Positions 40,031-48,769 of a stretch of DNA of 64,000 nucleotides are shown here, in pieces (within the stretch, counting starts at the first letter, position 1; each line of letters starts with the position of its first letter). The notes under the pieces were generated by a model. That model did not search any database. It worked only from the letters and a program-made list of their open reading frames with translations, and was not told the origin of the DNA. Origin of the DNA: UBA4615 sp046046245 (GTDB lineage: Bacteria > Pseudomonadota > Gammaproteobacteria > Burkholderiales > Burkholderiaceae_E); contig JBJOKE010000003.1 in assembly GCA_046046245.1 (NCBI GenBank), forward strand, positions 124,001 through 188,000, given 5' to 3'. Both the position numbers and the translations under genes were made by a program.

Positions 40031-41860
40031 ATGAACGACTCCGTCGACCACAAGGCCAGCGTGCGCGAGCGCGTGTTCCGCGAGCTGCGCGAGGTCGCGC
40101 TGCCCGACAGCCGCTTCCACTTCGACTTCGCCGAGTTCATCGCCGACTTCCGCGGCAGCTCGGCGGCCACCGACCGGCTCGCGGCGCACCCGGCATACCG
40201 GAACGCCGAGGTCGTCTTCATCACGCCCGACAACTGCCTGGAGGAGCTGCGCTGGCGCGCGCTGCGCGACGGCAAGCGGGTGCTGATCACCACCTATTCG
40301 ATCCGCCGCGGCTTCTGGCTGCTGGATCCGGCGACGATCCCCGGCGAGCGGCTGCTGTACGCCGCGACGCTCGACGGCATGGAGCGCCATGCGATCCCGC
40401 TCACGCTCGCGCAGATCCGCGAGCGGCTGCCCCGGGTCGACTACATGGTCACCGGCACCGGCGCGATCAACGAGGCCGGCGTGCGCTTCGGCAAGGGCCA
40501 CGGCTTCTTCGACGCCGAGTGGGGCATGCTGTACCGGATCGGGGTGATCGACGCGTCCACGCCCGCGGCCGCGCTGGTCCACGACTGCCAGGTGCTGACC
40601 GAGACGCTGTATCCCGAGGTCTTCGACACCGTCGTCGACACGATCTTCACGCCCACGCGCACGATCGAGGTGAGCGACCCGCACAAGCCCACCTGCGGCA
40701 TCGTCTGGGACCTGCTCGATCCGGCGATGTACGAGACCATCCCGCCGCTCCAGGAGCTGAAGGCGATGGAGCCGCAGCTGCCGCCGCGCGGCCGGGCATC
40801 GACGACGGGCGTCCCGCCGACGCATGCGCCCCGCGCCGTCCTGGAGCCCGCCCTCGCGCGCCTGCTGCGCACGATGCCCAAGGCCGAGCTGCACCTGCAC
40901 ATCGAGGGCACGCTCGAGCCCGAGCTGATCTTCGAGCTCGCGCGGCGCAACGGCGTGACCCTGCCGTATCCGTCGGTCGACGCGCTGCGCGCGGCCTACG
41001 CGTTCACCGACCTGCAGAGCTTCCTCGACCTGTACTACGCGGGCGCCTCGGTACTGCTCGCCGAGGCCGACTTCTTCGACATGGCGATGGCCTACTACCG
41101 CCGGGCCGCGGCCGACGGCGTGGTCCACGCCGAGCTCTTCTTCGACCCCCAGACCCATACCGACCGCGGCGTGCCGATGGCCGCGGTGATCGGCGGGCTC
41201 TGGCGCGCACGCGCCGAGGCCGAGCGCACGCTGGGCGTGACCAGCGAGCTGATCCTCTGCTTCCTGCGCCACCTGTCCGAGGCGGCCGCCTTCGAGACGC
41301 TCGAGGCGGCGCTGCCGTGGCGCGACCGCTTCGTCGGCGTGGGCCTCGACTCGAGCGAGCGCGGCCATCCGCCGGAGAAGTTCGCGCGGGTCTTCGAGCG
41401 GGCGCGCGGGCTCGGGCTGCACGTCGTCGCGCACGCCGGCGAGGAGGGTCCGGCCGACTACGTGCGGACCGCGCTCGACGTGCTGAAGGTCGAGCGGATC
41501 GACCACGGCGTGCGTGCGGTCGACGACCCGGCCCTGGTCGAGCGGCTGGCCCGCGAGCGGGTGCCGCTCACCGTCTGCCCGCTGTCGAACGTGAAGCTGT
41601 GCGTCTACCGCTCGATGGGCGAGCACGTGCTGCCCGAGCTGCTCGCGAAGGGCGTGTGCGTGACGGTGAACTCCGACGACCCCGCGTACTTCGGCGGCTA
41701 CCTGCTCGCGAACTACGAAGCGCTGTTCGCGGCGTTTCCGTCGCTCGGCGCGCGCGAGGCGCACGCGCTGGCGGCCAACGCATTCGAGGCGAGCTTCGCC
41801 GACGCGGCGCGCAAGGCGACCTGGCGGGCGCGGCTCGACGCGGCGTTCGCCGCCGGCTGA
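40031..41860 (+). CDS. COG0212 - adenine deaminase fusion protein
   Basis: 609 residues, ATG after GAGGAG. Residues 1-246 are a COG0212/MTHFS-fold domain with FGKGHGFFD (153-161) and TPTRTIEV; 247-270 are a Pro-rich linker; 280-609 are a complete amidohydrolase closest in motif to bacterial adenine deaminase (Ade): zinc ligands H288/H290 (AELHLHIEGTLEPEL), H468 with E471 (AHAGEEGP), H492 (ERIDHGVRA) and D549/D550 (NSDDPAYFGGY), plus FDPQTHTDRG and GLDSSERGHPPEKF. The frame is continuous with no internal stop. It should deaminate adenine or a related 6-aminopurine/4-aminopyrimidine; the role of the fused front domain is unknown. Confidence 0.88.
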   Translation: MNDSVDHKASVRERVFRELREVALPDSRFHFDFAEFIADFRGSSAATDRLAAHPAYRNAEVVFITPDNCLEELRWRALRDGKRVLITTYSIRRGFWLLDPATIPGERLLYAATLDGMERHAIPLTLAQIRERLPRVDYMVTGTGAINEAGVRFGKGHGFFDAEWGMLYRIGVIDASTPAAALVHDCQVLTETLYPEVFDTVVDTIFTPTRTIEVSDPHKPTCGIVWDLLDPAMYETIPPLQELKAMEPQLPPRGRASTTGVPPTHAPRAVLEPALARLLRTMPKAELHLHIEGTLEPELIFELARRNGVTLPYPSVDALRAAYAFTDLQSFLDLYYAGASVLLAEADFFDMAMAYYRRAAADGVVHAELFFDPQTHTDRGVPMAAVIGGLWRARAEAERTLGVTSELILCFLRHLSEAAAFETLEAALPWRDRFVGVGLDSSERGHPPEKFARVFERARGLGLHVVAHAGEEGPADYVRTALDVLKVERIDHGVRAVDDPALVERLARERVPLTVCPLSNVKLCVYRSMGEHVLPELLAKGVCVTVNSDDPAYFGGYLLANYEALFAAFPSLGAREAHALAANAFEASFADAARKATWRARLDAAFAAG

Positions 41861-41972
41861 TCGGGGCGGCACGGCCGATCGCCGACACGCGCGGTCGACG
41901 GCGGCGCGATCGCGGGCCATCATCGGTCTCCGGACTGCCGCGACGCGGCCGCAACGACCAGGGAGATGCCGC

Positions 41973-43664
41973 TTGACCGCCGCCGCCGCGCCCGCGGGCG
42001 CCATTCCGTTCGCCGTCGAGAAGACCCCCGCGCGCGCCGCACGCGGCATGGTCGTCACCAACCATCCGCTCGCCTCGGCCGCCGGCGCCGAGATGCTCGC
42101 CGCAGGCGGCAACGCGGTGGACGCCGCGGTCGCCGCGCTGTTCGCGCTGTCGGTCGTCGAGCCGATGATGGTCGGGCCGCTGGGCGGCGGCTTCGCCCAC
42201 CTGCGCCGCCCCGACGGGCGCCACGAGATCGTCGAGGGGCAGGGCCGCTGTCCGGCCGGCGTGGGGCCCACGAGCTTCGAGCCCGACCCCTCTGCGCCGC
42301 CCGGCGCGCTCGACGCCATCGGGCGCCGCAACGCGGTGGGCCGGACCGCGGTGGCGGTGCCGGGCACGCTCGCGGCCTGGTGCGAGCTCGTCGCGCGGCA
42401 CGGCCGGCTGTCGCTCGCCGACGTGATCGAGCCCGCGGTCCGGCATGCCGGCCGCGGCTTCGCCGCGACCCCCTACCTCGCCGACTGCGTCGCCGACTGC
42501 GCGGCCGACCTCGCGCGGGACCCGGAGATCGCGCGGGTCTTCATGCCCGGGGGCGCGCCGATCGCCGCCGGCACGCGGGTGGTCAACGGCGCGCTCGCCG
42601 ACACGCTGCGGCTCGTCGCGCGCAAGGGCGCGGCCGCGCTGTACGACGGTGCGATCGGCCGGGCGCTGGCCGACGACATGGCGCTGCACGGCGCGTGGCT
42701 GTCGCGCGAGGACCTCGCCCGCTACCGGACGAGCCTGCTCGAGCCGCTGCACGCGCGCTACCGCGGCTTCGAGATCGTCGGTCCGCCGCCGCCCTGCAGC
42801 GGGCCGCTGCACATCGGCCAGATGCTCGCGCTGCTCGAGGGCTTCGACCTGCGCGCCGCGGGCTTCGCGTCCGCCGACGCGTCGCACCTGCTCGCCGAGG
42901 CGCTGAAGATCGCGTTCGCCGACCGCGCGGCCGCGACCGCCGACCCGGAACACGTGCCGGTCCCGATCGCGCGGCTGCTGTCGGCCGAATACGCCGCGCT
43001 GCGCCGCGCCGACGTCGACCCGGCGCGCGCCCGCGCGCAGCGGGCCGGCGTCGCGCCCGACGACGGCGCGCACACGACGCACCTGACGGTGGCCGACCGC
43101 GACGGCTGGATCGTGAGCGCGACGCAGACGATCAACTCGCTGTTCGGCGCGCGCTACATGGTGCCCGGCACCGGGCTGATCCCGAACAACTACCTGTACG
43201 TGTTCGACCCGCATCCGGGCCGCGCGAACTCGCTCGCGCCGGGCAAGCGCGTGACCTCGTCGATGGCGCCGCTGATCGTGCTGCGCGACGGCGCGCCGCG
43301 CTGGGCGCTCGGCCTGCCCGGCGGGCTGCGGATCTTCCCGTCGGCGATGCAGGCGCTGGTCAACCTGATCGACCACGGGATGAGCCTGCAGCAGGCGGTC
43401 GAGGCACCGAGGCTGTGGACGCAGGGCTTCCAGCTCGAGCTCGAGCCGGGCTTCCCCGACGCGGTCGCCGACGCGCTGCGTGCGCGCGGCCACGACGTGC
43501 TGCGCGTGGCGAACGTGGGCGGCGGGATGTGCGCGGTGGGCCTCGAGCCCGACGGCACGCTCGAGGGCGCCGCCTGCTGGCGCGCCGACGGCACGCCGAT
43601 CGGCGTGGGCGGCGGGCTGGCGCGCCCGGGCGTGCGCTTCCTGCCCGAGGTGCGCCGGCCCTGA
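41973..43664 (+). CDS. ggt: Gamma-glutamyltransferase family protein
   Basis: 563 residues from a TTG start at 41973, chosen for the AGGGAGA a few bases before it. The autoprocessing/catalytic threonine is T368 (GAHTTHLTV), followed by the small subunit with KRVTSSMAPLIV and ALGLPGGLRIF. The large-subunit part has NHPLASAAGAEMLAAGGNAVDAAVAA. The family transfers or hydrolyses gamma-glutamyl groups. No signal peptide is visible, so unlike periplasmic Ggt it may stay in the cytosol, as in some amide-hydrolase relatives. Lies 112 bases after the fusion gene and may be in the same transcript. Confidence 0.88.
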   Translation: MTAAAAPAGAIPFAVEKTPARAARGMVVTNHPLASAAGAEMLAAGGNAVDAAVAALFALSVVEPMMVGPLGGGFAHLRRPDGRHEIVEGQGRCPAGVGPTSFEPDPSAPPGALDAIGRRNAVGRTAVAVPGTLAAWCELVARHGRLSLADVIEPAVRHAGRGFAATPYLADCVADCAADLARDPEIARVFMPGGAPIAAGTRVVNGALADTLRLVARKGAAALYDGAIGRALADDMALHGAWLSREDLARYRTSLLEPLHARYRGFEIVGPPPPCSGPLHIGQMLALLEGFDLRAAGFASADASHLLAEALKIAFADRAAATADPEHVPVPIARLLSAEYAALRRADVDPARARAQRAGVAPDDGAHTTHLTVADRDGWIVSATQTINSLFGARYMVPGTGLIPNNYLYVFDPHPGRANSLAPGKRVTSSMAPLIVLRDGAPRWALGLPGGLRIFPSAMQALVNLIDHGMSLQQAVEAPRLWTQGFQLELEPGFPDAVADALRARGHDVLRVANVGGGMCAVGLEPDGTLEGAACWRADGTPIGVGGGLARPGVRFLPEVRRP

Positions 43665-43700
43665 GCGCGCGATGCCGGTCGGCGCCGACGCCCCGCGCGC
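43665..43700. terminator. Hairpin between convergent ggt and hydrolase genes
   Basis: GCGCGCG (43665-43671) and CGCGCGC (43694-43700) enclose a second perfect palindrome GTCGGCGCCGAC (43678-43689). Fills the whole gap between two converging genes. Confidence 0.45.
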
Positions 43701-43704
43701 GGCC

Positions 43705-44547
43705 TCAGCCGATGAACTCCGCCAGGATCCGGTTGAACTTCGCGGGGTTCTCCTCGAACATGAAGTGCGCCCCGCCCTCGGCCTCCTCGAAGATCTCCAG
43801 CCGCGCGCCCTTCACCTGCGACGCCGCCCACTGCACCGACTTCCACGGCACCAGGCTCGTGCGGCCGCCCACGAAGAGGCAGGGCACGTCGATCCGCGGG
43901 ATGACGTCGCGCCAGTCCTGGTGGCAGTGGTTGTAGAGCAGCGTGGCCGCGTGCTCGCGGGGCAGCTTCAGGTTCTCCTCGATCATCCAGCTCAGCGTCG
44001 AGCCGGGCATCGCCTTCGTGACCATCCCGCCGACGAAGCCGGTGGTGGTCGCGACGCCCTCGGGGCCGGCGAGCGCATTCATCGTCTGCGTGACCGCCTC
44101 GGGCGTGAAGATCGCGCCGGCGTCCTCGGCCTCCTGCGCGGACCACGCGGGGTTCGAGGTCAGCATCGGCGGCTCGTCGATGAAGGCGAAGCGGCCGACG
44201 CGCTCGGCGCCGAACAGGTCGAAGTAGCACCACAGCACCGAGCAGCCCATCGAGTGGCCGAGCAGCGTCGCGTCGTGGATGTCGAGCGCGCGCAGCGTGT
44301 CGTGAACGTCCTTCGCGAGCCGCTGGATCCTGTAGCCGTGGGCGGGCTTGTCGGACTCGCCGTGGCCCCTCATGTCGATCGCGATCACGCGGTAGCGGTC
44401 GGACAGGCCGTCGAGCTGTTGCCGGAACTGCGCGGCGGTCTGCGACCAGCCGGGCACCATCACCAGCGCCCGTCCGCGCCCGGCCTCGAGCACGTTCAGG
44501 CGGACGCCGTCGCTCGTGGTCACCGAGCGTCTGTCGATCTTCGTCAT
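43705..44547 (-). CDS. Alpha/beta-fold hydrolase
   Basis: 280 residues; ATG at 44547 after AGGAGG. Nucleophile elbow GHSMG with S99 and the general base H261 (GGAHFMFEENP) are clear; the HG of MRGHGESDKP is the usual loop. The loop that normally supplies the acid reads VGGRTSLVPW with no Asp, so the acid must come from elsewhere, as in a subgroup of this family. Substrate unknown; the family covers esterases, meta-cleavage hydrolases and lactonases. Confidence 0.88.
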   Translation of the reverse strand: MTKIDRRSVTTSDGVRLNVLEAGRGRALVMVPGWSQTAAQFRQQLDGLSDRYRVIAIDMRGHGESDKPAHGYRIQRLAKDVHDTLRALDIHDATLLGHSMGCSVLWCYFDLFGAERVGRFAFIDEPPMLTSNPAWSAQEAEDAGAIFTPEAVTQTMNALAGPEGVATTTGFVGGMVTKAMPGSTLSWMIEENLKLPREHAATLLYNHCHQDWRDVIPRIDVPCLFVGGRTSLVPWKSVQWAASQVKGARLEIFEEAEGGAHFMFEENPAKFNRILAEFIG

Positions 44548-44656
44548 GTCCCCTCCTGGCGCCTCGCGGGCGCGCTGTCTGCGGCGGTTTGCCGCCGGCA
44601 GGGTGGCCGGGACGGCCGGAGGCGTCAAGTGCGGCGCGTGCGCCGCGAAAGGGCCG

Positions 44657-45943
44657 TCAGGCGGACAGCCGCAGGGCCAGGACGATCAGCACGGCGACGA
44701 CCAGCGCCGCCACGCACAGCGAGCGCTCGAGGTCCTCGCGCGACGGCCTGCAGGTGGTCACGCGCGTGCCGGTCATCAGGTCGTGCAGCGCCCGAGCCGG
44801 GCGCCGCGGCAGCGCGAACAGGTGCCCGAGTCCGAGCAGGCAGCACGACATCGTCCGCAGCCCGTGGCGCAGCCAGGTCGTCCTCGCGTCGGGCGCATGC
44901 CCGTCGTCGGTCTCGACCCTCAGGCCGAGCAGGCGCTTGCCCGGCGAGCCGCCCCAGCCGAGCTCGCCGACGACGTGGAGCAGCGCGCCACCGACCAGCG
45001 ACGCGCCGACCGCCAGCCGCTCGAGCCAGACGACCGGCAGCCCGAGCAGCAGGCCGACCAGCAGCGCCGGCGCCGCGAACGCGGCGAGCAGCACGATCGC
45101 ATCGAAACCGCCCGCGGCCACGCGCTGGCGCAGCGTCGCGTCGACCCAGGTCAGCCCGTCGGGATCGCCGTCGGCGCCGTACCCGATCGCGCCCTCGGGG
45201 TCGGGCGGGGGCTCGCCGCGCAGCGACCGCCAGGCGTCCGCGATCCGGTGGAGGCCGCCCCGCGGCGTGGCGTCGGCGCGCGGGGCCGCGGTCGACCGCG
45301 TCGTCCGGGCCCCGCCGCGCCCGTCGGCGCTGCGTCCGGTGCGGCCCGCCGCATCGGGGCGTGCCACGGGCAACTCGAGCATCGGCCGACCGAGGGCATC
45401 GCGGCGGACCGGCGGCGACATCGCGGCGGCCGCCGTCGCGGTCCGCCCGGGCTCCGCGGCGCGCGATGCCGCGCGGATCTCGGCGGGACGCGAGGCCGGC
45501 CTCGCGTCACCGCCCTTCAGCGCGGCGCGCGCCGTGGCCATCCGGGCGTCCACCGCACGCTCCGCGGCGAGTCCGGCAACCTGCCTGGGGCAGCCTTCGT
45601 CGACCAGCGCTTCGCGGACCTGGTCGATCGTGCCGAGCGCCCGGGAGAGACGCCGGGCGACATCGTCGAGCGCGTCGTCGAGCGCCCGCAGCACCTGTGC
45701 GTCCGCGCCGCCCTGGCCGGCGATCGCGCGGCCCGTCAGCACGCTCCAGGCGCCCGCGAGCTCGCGCAGCCGCCGGTTCGCGTTCGCCGGGTCGGCTCGG
45801 TCCGCCCCGTGCGCCGGGTGGTACGGCAGCGCTGCGCGCAGGAAGCCGCGCGTCACCTCGTCCGCCGACGCGCCGCGGTCCACCCCCAGCATCTGGTGGC
45901 AGCTCTTCGGGGGCTCGATCTCGACGGGTGCGAGGCGGATCAC
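44657..45943 (-). CDS. Degenerate J-domain / RDD membrane protein
   Basis: 428 residues from the GTG at 45943. Residues about 15-70 follow the J-domain pattern (CHQMLGVDRGASADEVTRGFLRAALPYHPAHGAD) but the HPD tripeptide is HPA (42-44), which should abolish Hsp70 stimulation. A variable Ala/Arg-rich linker follows, then an RDD-type membrane domain from about 268: VDATLRQRVAAGGFDAIVLLAAF, LGWGGSPGKRLLGLRVETDDG and a last helix. Predicted inner-membrane protein with the J-like domain in the cytosol. Function unknown. Confidence 0.7.
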   Translation of the reverse strand: MIRLAPVEIEPPKSCHQMLGVDRGASADEVTRGFLRAALPYHPAHGADRADPANANRRLRELAGAWSVLTGRAIAGQGGADAQVLRALDDALDDVARRLSRALGTIDQVREALVDEGCPRQVAGLAAERAVDARMATARAALKGGDARPASRPAEIRAASRAAEPGRTATAAAAMSPPVRRDALGRPMLELPVARPDAAGRTGRSADGRGGARTTRSTAAPRADATPRGGLHRIADAWRSLRGEPPPDPEGAIGYGADGDPDGLTWVDATLRQRVAAGGFDAIVLLAAFAAPALLVGLLLGLPVVWLERLAVGASLVGGALLHVVGELGWGGSPGKRLLGLRVETDDGHAPDARTTWLRHGLRTMSCCLLGLGHLFALPRRPARALHDLMTGTRVTTCRPSREDLERSLCVAALVVAVLIVLALRLSA

Positions 45944-46145
45944 GCAACGGAACTCGGGGGGCTCTGCGGGGAAGCATCGTCGGCCGCTGCGCGAGCGGCC
46001 AGCCGCGTGGCGGCCGGCGGTCGGCGAGGGCCGCCGTGCGGCCGGCGCGACGCTTCTCGGACCGCCCGTCGGACCCCGCCGCGTGCCACGCCGCCCCTCT
46101 TGACGACCGCACGCGACCGCCCAACATCCACCGAGGAGCCCCGCC

Positions 46146-47519
46146 ATGCAGACCCTCGCACACCGACCGGCCGCCGTCGCCGGCACCTTCTATCCGGCCG
46201 AGCCCGCCGCGCTGCGCGCCGGCGTCGACCGGCTGCTCGCCGAGGCCGCCGCCGCGGGCCCGGCGCCCGAGCGCCCCCCGAAGCTGCTGGTGGTCCCGCA
46301 CGCCGGCCACGTCTTCTCGGGCGCCTGCGCGGCGCGCGGCTGGGCCCTGCTCGCGCCCTGGCGCGACCGCATCTCGCGCGTGGTCCTGCTCGGCCCGACC
46401 CACCGCGTCGCGGTCCGCGGCCTCGCGGTGCCGACGGCGGACGCCTTCGACACGCCGCTCGGCCCGGTGTCCGTCGACCGGGCCGCGATCGACGCGCTCG
46501 CCGGACTGCCGCGCGTCGTCGCCGACGACCGCGTCCACGAGCGCGAACACGCGATCGAGGTCCAGCTGCCCTTCCTGCAGGCCGTCCTCGACCGCTTCGC
46601 CATCGTGCCGATCGCGGTCGGCGACGTCGACCCCGCGGACGTGCAGGCCGCGATCGAGCGGCTCTGGGGCGGCGACGAGACGGTGATCGTCGTCAGCACC
46701 GACCTCTCGCACTACCTGCCCGACGATCGCGCACGCGCGATCGACGCGACCACGGTCGAGCGGATCCTGCGGCTCGACGACACCATCGGCCACCATGCCG
46801 CCTGCGGCGCCACGCCCCTCGACGGCGCGCTGCGCGCCGCGCGGGCGCACGGGCTGAGGCCGCGCCGGCTCGACGTGCGGACCTCGGCCGACGCCGGCGC
46901 CGGCACGGCGCGCGTCGTCGGCTACGCATCGGTCGGGTTCTGGCCGGCGGCCGACGGCGACCCCGCCCTGCTCGGTCACGCGCTGATCGCACGCGCACGC
47001 AACGCCATCGCCGCCGCGCTGGGGCTGCCCGGCCGGCTGCCCCAGCCCTGGCACCCGATGCTCGGGCGACCGGGCGCCACCTTCGTCACGCTGAACCGCG
47101 GCGGCCGGCTGCGCGGCTGCATCGGCCGCTTCGAACCCGGCGCACACCCGCTCGAGGACGACGTCCGGCGCAACGCCTGCCGGGCGGCCTTCGAGGACCC
47201 GCGCTTCCCGCCGCTGGCCGCCACCGAGTGGTCGGGCCTCGAGGTGGAGGTGTCGCTGCTGGGTTCGATCGAGCCGCTGGGCGAGCTCGACGAGGCGAGC
47301 GCGCTCGCGGTGCTGAGGCCCGGCGTCGACGGCGTGATCCTCGACGCGGCCGGCCGGCGCTCGACCTTCCTGCCGCAGGTCTGGTCGCAGATCCCCGAGC
47401 CGCGCGCCTTCCTCGCCGCGCTGCGCGAGAAGGCCGGCCTGCCGCGCGAGCCCTGGGTGACGGGCACGAGGCTGTCGCGCTACCCCGTCGCGAAATTCAC
47501 CGAGGCCCGTGCGGGGTGA
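46146..47519 (+). CDS. amrB: AmmeMemoRadiSam proteins B and A fused (MEMO1-AMMECR1)
   Basis: 457 residues. Residues 1-270 are a MEMO1-like domain with the metal-site set H52 (PHAGHVFSG), H86 (GPTHRVAV), H189 (STDLSHYL) and C220 (HHAACGATP). Residues about 275-457 are AMMECR1 with its hallmark LRGCIGRF (322-329). These two and the radical SAM protein encoded 5 bases later form a widely conserved set of unknown reaction; the fusion of B and A and the adjoining radical SAM gene show that all three act together. Confidence 0.92.
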   Translation: MQTLAHRPAAVAGTFYPAEPAALRAGVDRLLAEAAAAGPAPERPPKLLVVPHAGHVFSGACAARGWALLAPWRDRISRVVLLGPTHRVAVRGLAVPTADAFDTPLGPVSVDRAAIDALAGLPRVVADDRVHEREHAIEVQLPFLQAVLDRFAIVPIAVGDVDPADVQAAIERLWGGDETVIVVSTDLSHYLPDDRARAIDATTVERILRLDDTIGHHAACGATPLDGALRAARAHGLRPRRLDVRTSADAGAGTARVVGYASVGFWPAADGDPALLGHALIARARNAIAAALGLPGRLPQPWHPMLGRPGATFVTLNRGGRLRGCIGRFEPGAHPLEDDVRRNACRAAFEDPRFPPLAATEWSGLEVEVSLLGSIEPLGELDEASALAVLRPGVDGVILDAAGRRSTFLPQVWSQIPEPRAFLAALREKAGLPREPWVTGTRLSRYPVAKFTEARAG

Positions 47520-47523
47520 GCCG

Positions 47524-48624
47524 GTGAGCGACACGCCGATCGACCCGGCCGACTGCACGCCCGCGCGCTGGTGGCACGCGCTGCCCGACGGACGCCTGCA
47601 GTGCGACCTGTGCCCGCGCGACTGCCGGCTGCACGACGGCCAGCGCGGGCTGTGCTTCGTGCGCGCCCGGCAGGGCGACGCGATGGTGCTGACCACGCAC
47701 GGCCGCAGCTCGGGCTTCTGCATCGATCCGATCGAGAAGAAGCCGCTCGCGCACTTCCTGCCGGGCTCGGCGGTGCTGTCCTTCGGCACCGCCGGCTGCA
47801 ACCTCGCCTGCCGCTTCTGCCAGAACTGGGACATCTCGAAGAGCCGCGAGACCGACCGCCTGCTCGACCGCGCGAGCCCCGGGCGGATCGCCGAGGTGGC
47901 GCGCGCCTCGGGCTGCGCGAGCGTGGCCTTCACCTACAACGACCCGGTGATCTTCGCCGAGTACGCGATGGACGTGGCCGACGCCTGCCACGCGGTCGGC
48001 GTGCGCACGGTCGCGGTCACCGCGGGCTACGTGCACGCGGCGCCGGCGCTCGAGTTCTTCACCAGGATGGACGCTGCCAACGTCGACCTGAAGGCGTTCA
48101 CCGAGGACTTCTATTTCCGGCAGACGGGTGCGCACCTCGCGCCGGTGCTCGAGACGCTGAAGCGCGTGCACCACGAGACCGACTGCTGGCTCGAGATCAC
48201 GACGCTGCTGATCCCGGGCCTGAACGACTCGGAGGCCGAGATCGACGCGATGACGCGCTGGATCGTCGCCGAGCTCGGGCCCGAGGTGCCGCTGCACTTC
48301 AGCGCCTTCCACCCCGACTGGAAGCTGCGCGACGTGCCGGCCACGCCGCCCGCGACGCTGTCGCGTGCGCGGGCGATCGCGCTGGGCAACGGGCTGCGCC
48401 ACGTCTACACCGGCAACGTCCGCGACCTCGAGGGCGGCGCCACCCGCTGCACCGGCTGCGGGGCGACGGTGATCGCCCGCGACCGGTACGCGATCCTCGA
48501 CTACGCGCTCGACGCGCGCGGCGCGTGCCGGCACTGCGGCACGCCGACGGCGGGGCGGTTCGCCGAGCGCGCCGGGACCTTCGGGCCGCGGCGGATCCCC
48601 GTGAGGATCGCAGCCGCGGCGTGA
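47524..48624 (+). CDS. amrS: AmmeMemoRadiSam system radical SAM enzyme
   Basis: About 366 residues; GTG at 47524 chosen (a GTG at 47509 would overlap the previous gene). Radical SAM CxxxCxxC at C92-C96-C99 (GCNLACRFCQNW). An N-terminal CxxCxxxC set (C27, C30, C34 and C44) resembles the pyruvate formate-lyase-activase-like front, and a C-terminal pair of CxxC units (RCTGCG, CRHCG) looks like a zinc ribbon. Reductive cleavage of SAM starts a radical reaction on an unknown substrate, presumably MEMO/AMMECR1 or its ligand. Confidence 0.92.
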   Translation: MSDTPIDPADCTPARWWHALPDGRLQCDLCPRDCRLHDGQRGLCFVRARQGDAMVLTTHGRSSGFCIDPIEKKPLAHFLPGSAVLSFGTAGCNLACRFCQNWDISKSRETDRLLDRASPGRIAEVARASGCASVAFTYNDPVIFAEYAMDVADACHAVGVRTVAVTAGYVHAAPALEFFTRMDAANVDLKAFTEDFYFRQTGAHLAPVLETLKRVHHETDCWLEITTLLIPGLNDSEAEIDAMTRWIVAELGPEVPLHFSAFHPDWKLRDVPATPPATLSRARAIALGNGLRHVYTGNVRDLEGGATRCTGCGATVIARDRYAILDYALDARGACRHCGTPTAGRFAERAGTFGPRRIPVRIAAAA

Positions 48625-48629
48625 ACGAC

Positions 48630-48740
48630 GGCCCGCCGCAGCGTCGGAAGACCGGATCGAGCGACACGACCGCGAGGTCCTCCGCCAGCGCCCGGGCGAG
48701 GTGCTCCGAGACGAATCGCCCGACTGGCGTGCGGCGCCGC
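48630..48740 (-). pseudogene. Possible VapC/PIN toxin C-terminal remnant
   Basis: Read on the minus strand, one frame gives GRFVSEHLARALAEDLAVVSLDPVFRRCG, close in pattern to the end of VapC toxins (DRLLIAQAxxExLxLVSxDxxFxxYG). No start, no upstream half and no stop at the expected place; if real it is a fossil fragment between the convergent amrS and MDR genes. Confidence 0.25.
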
Positions 48741-48769
48741 TCCGCAATCCGACCTTCGGCCGACCCCCG

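Noticed and set aside
43480..47527. Plus-strand frames of about 1000 codons across the hydrolase and J-RDD genes
   Set aside because: Low-complexity Arg/Pro/Ala translations that run through several well-supported genes on the other strand.
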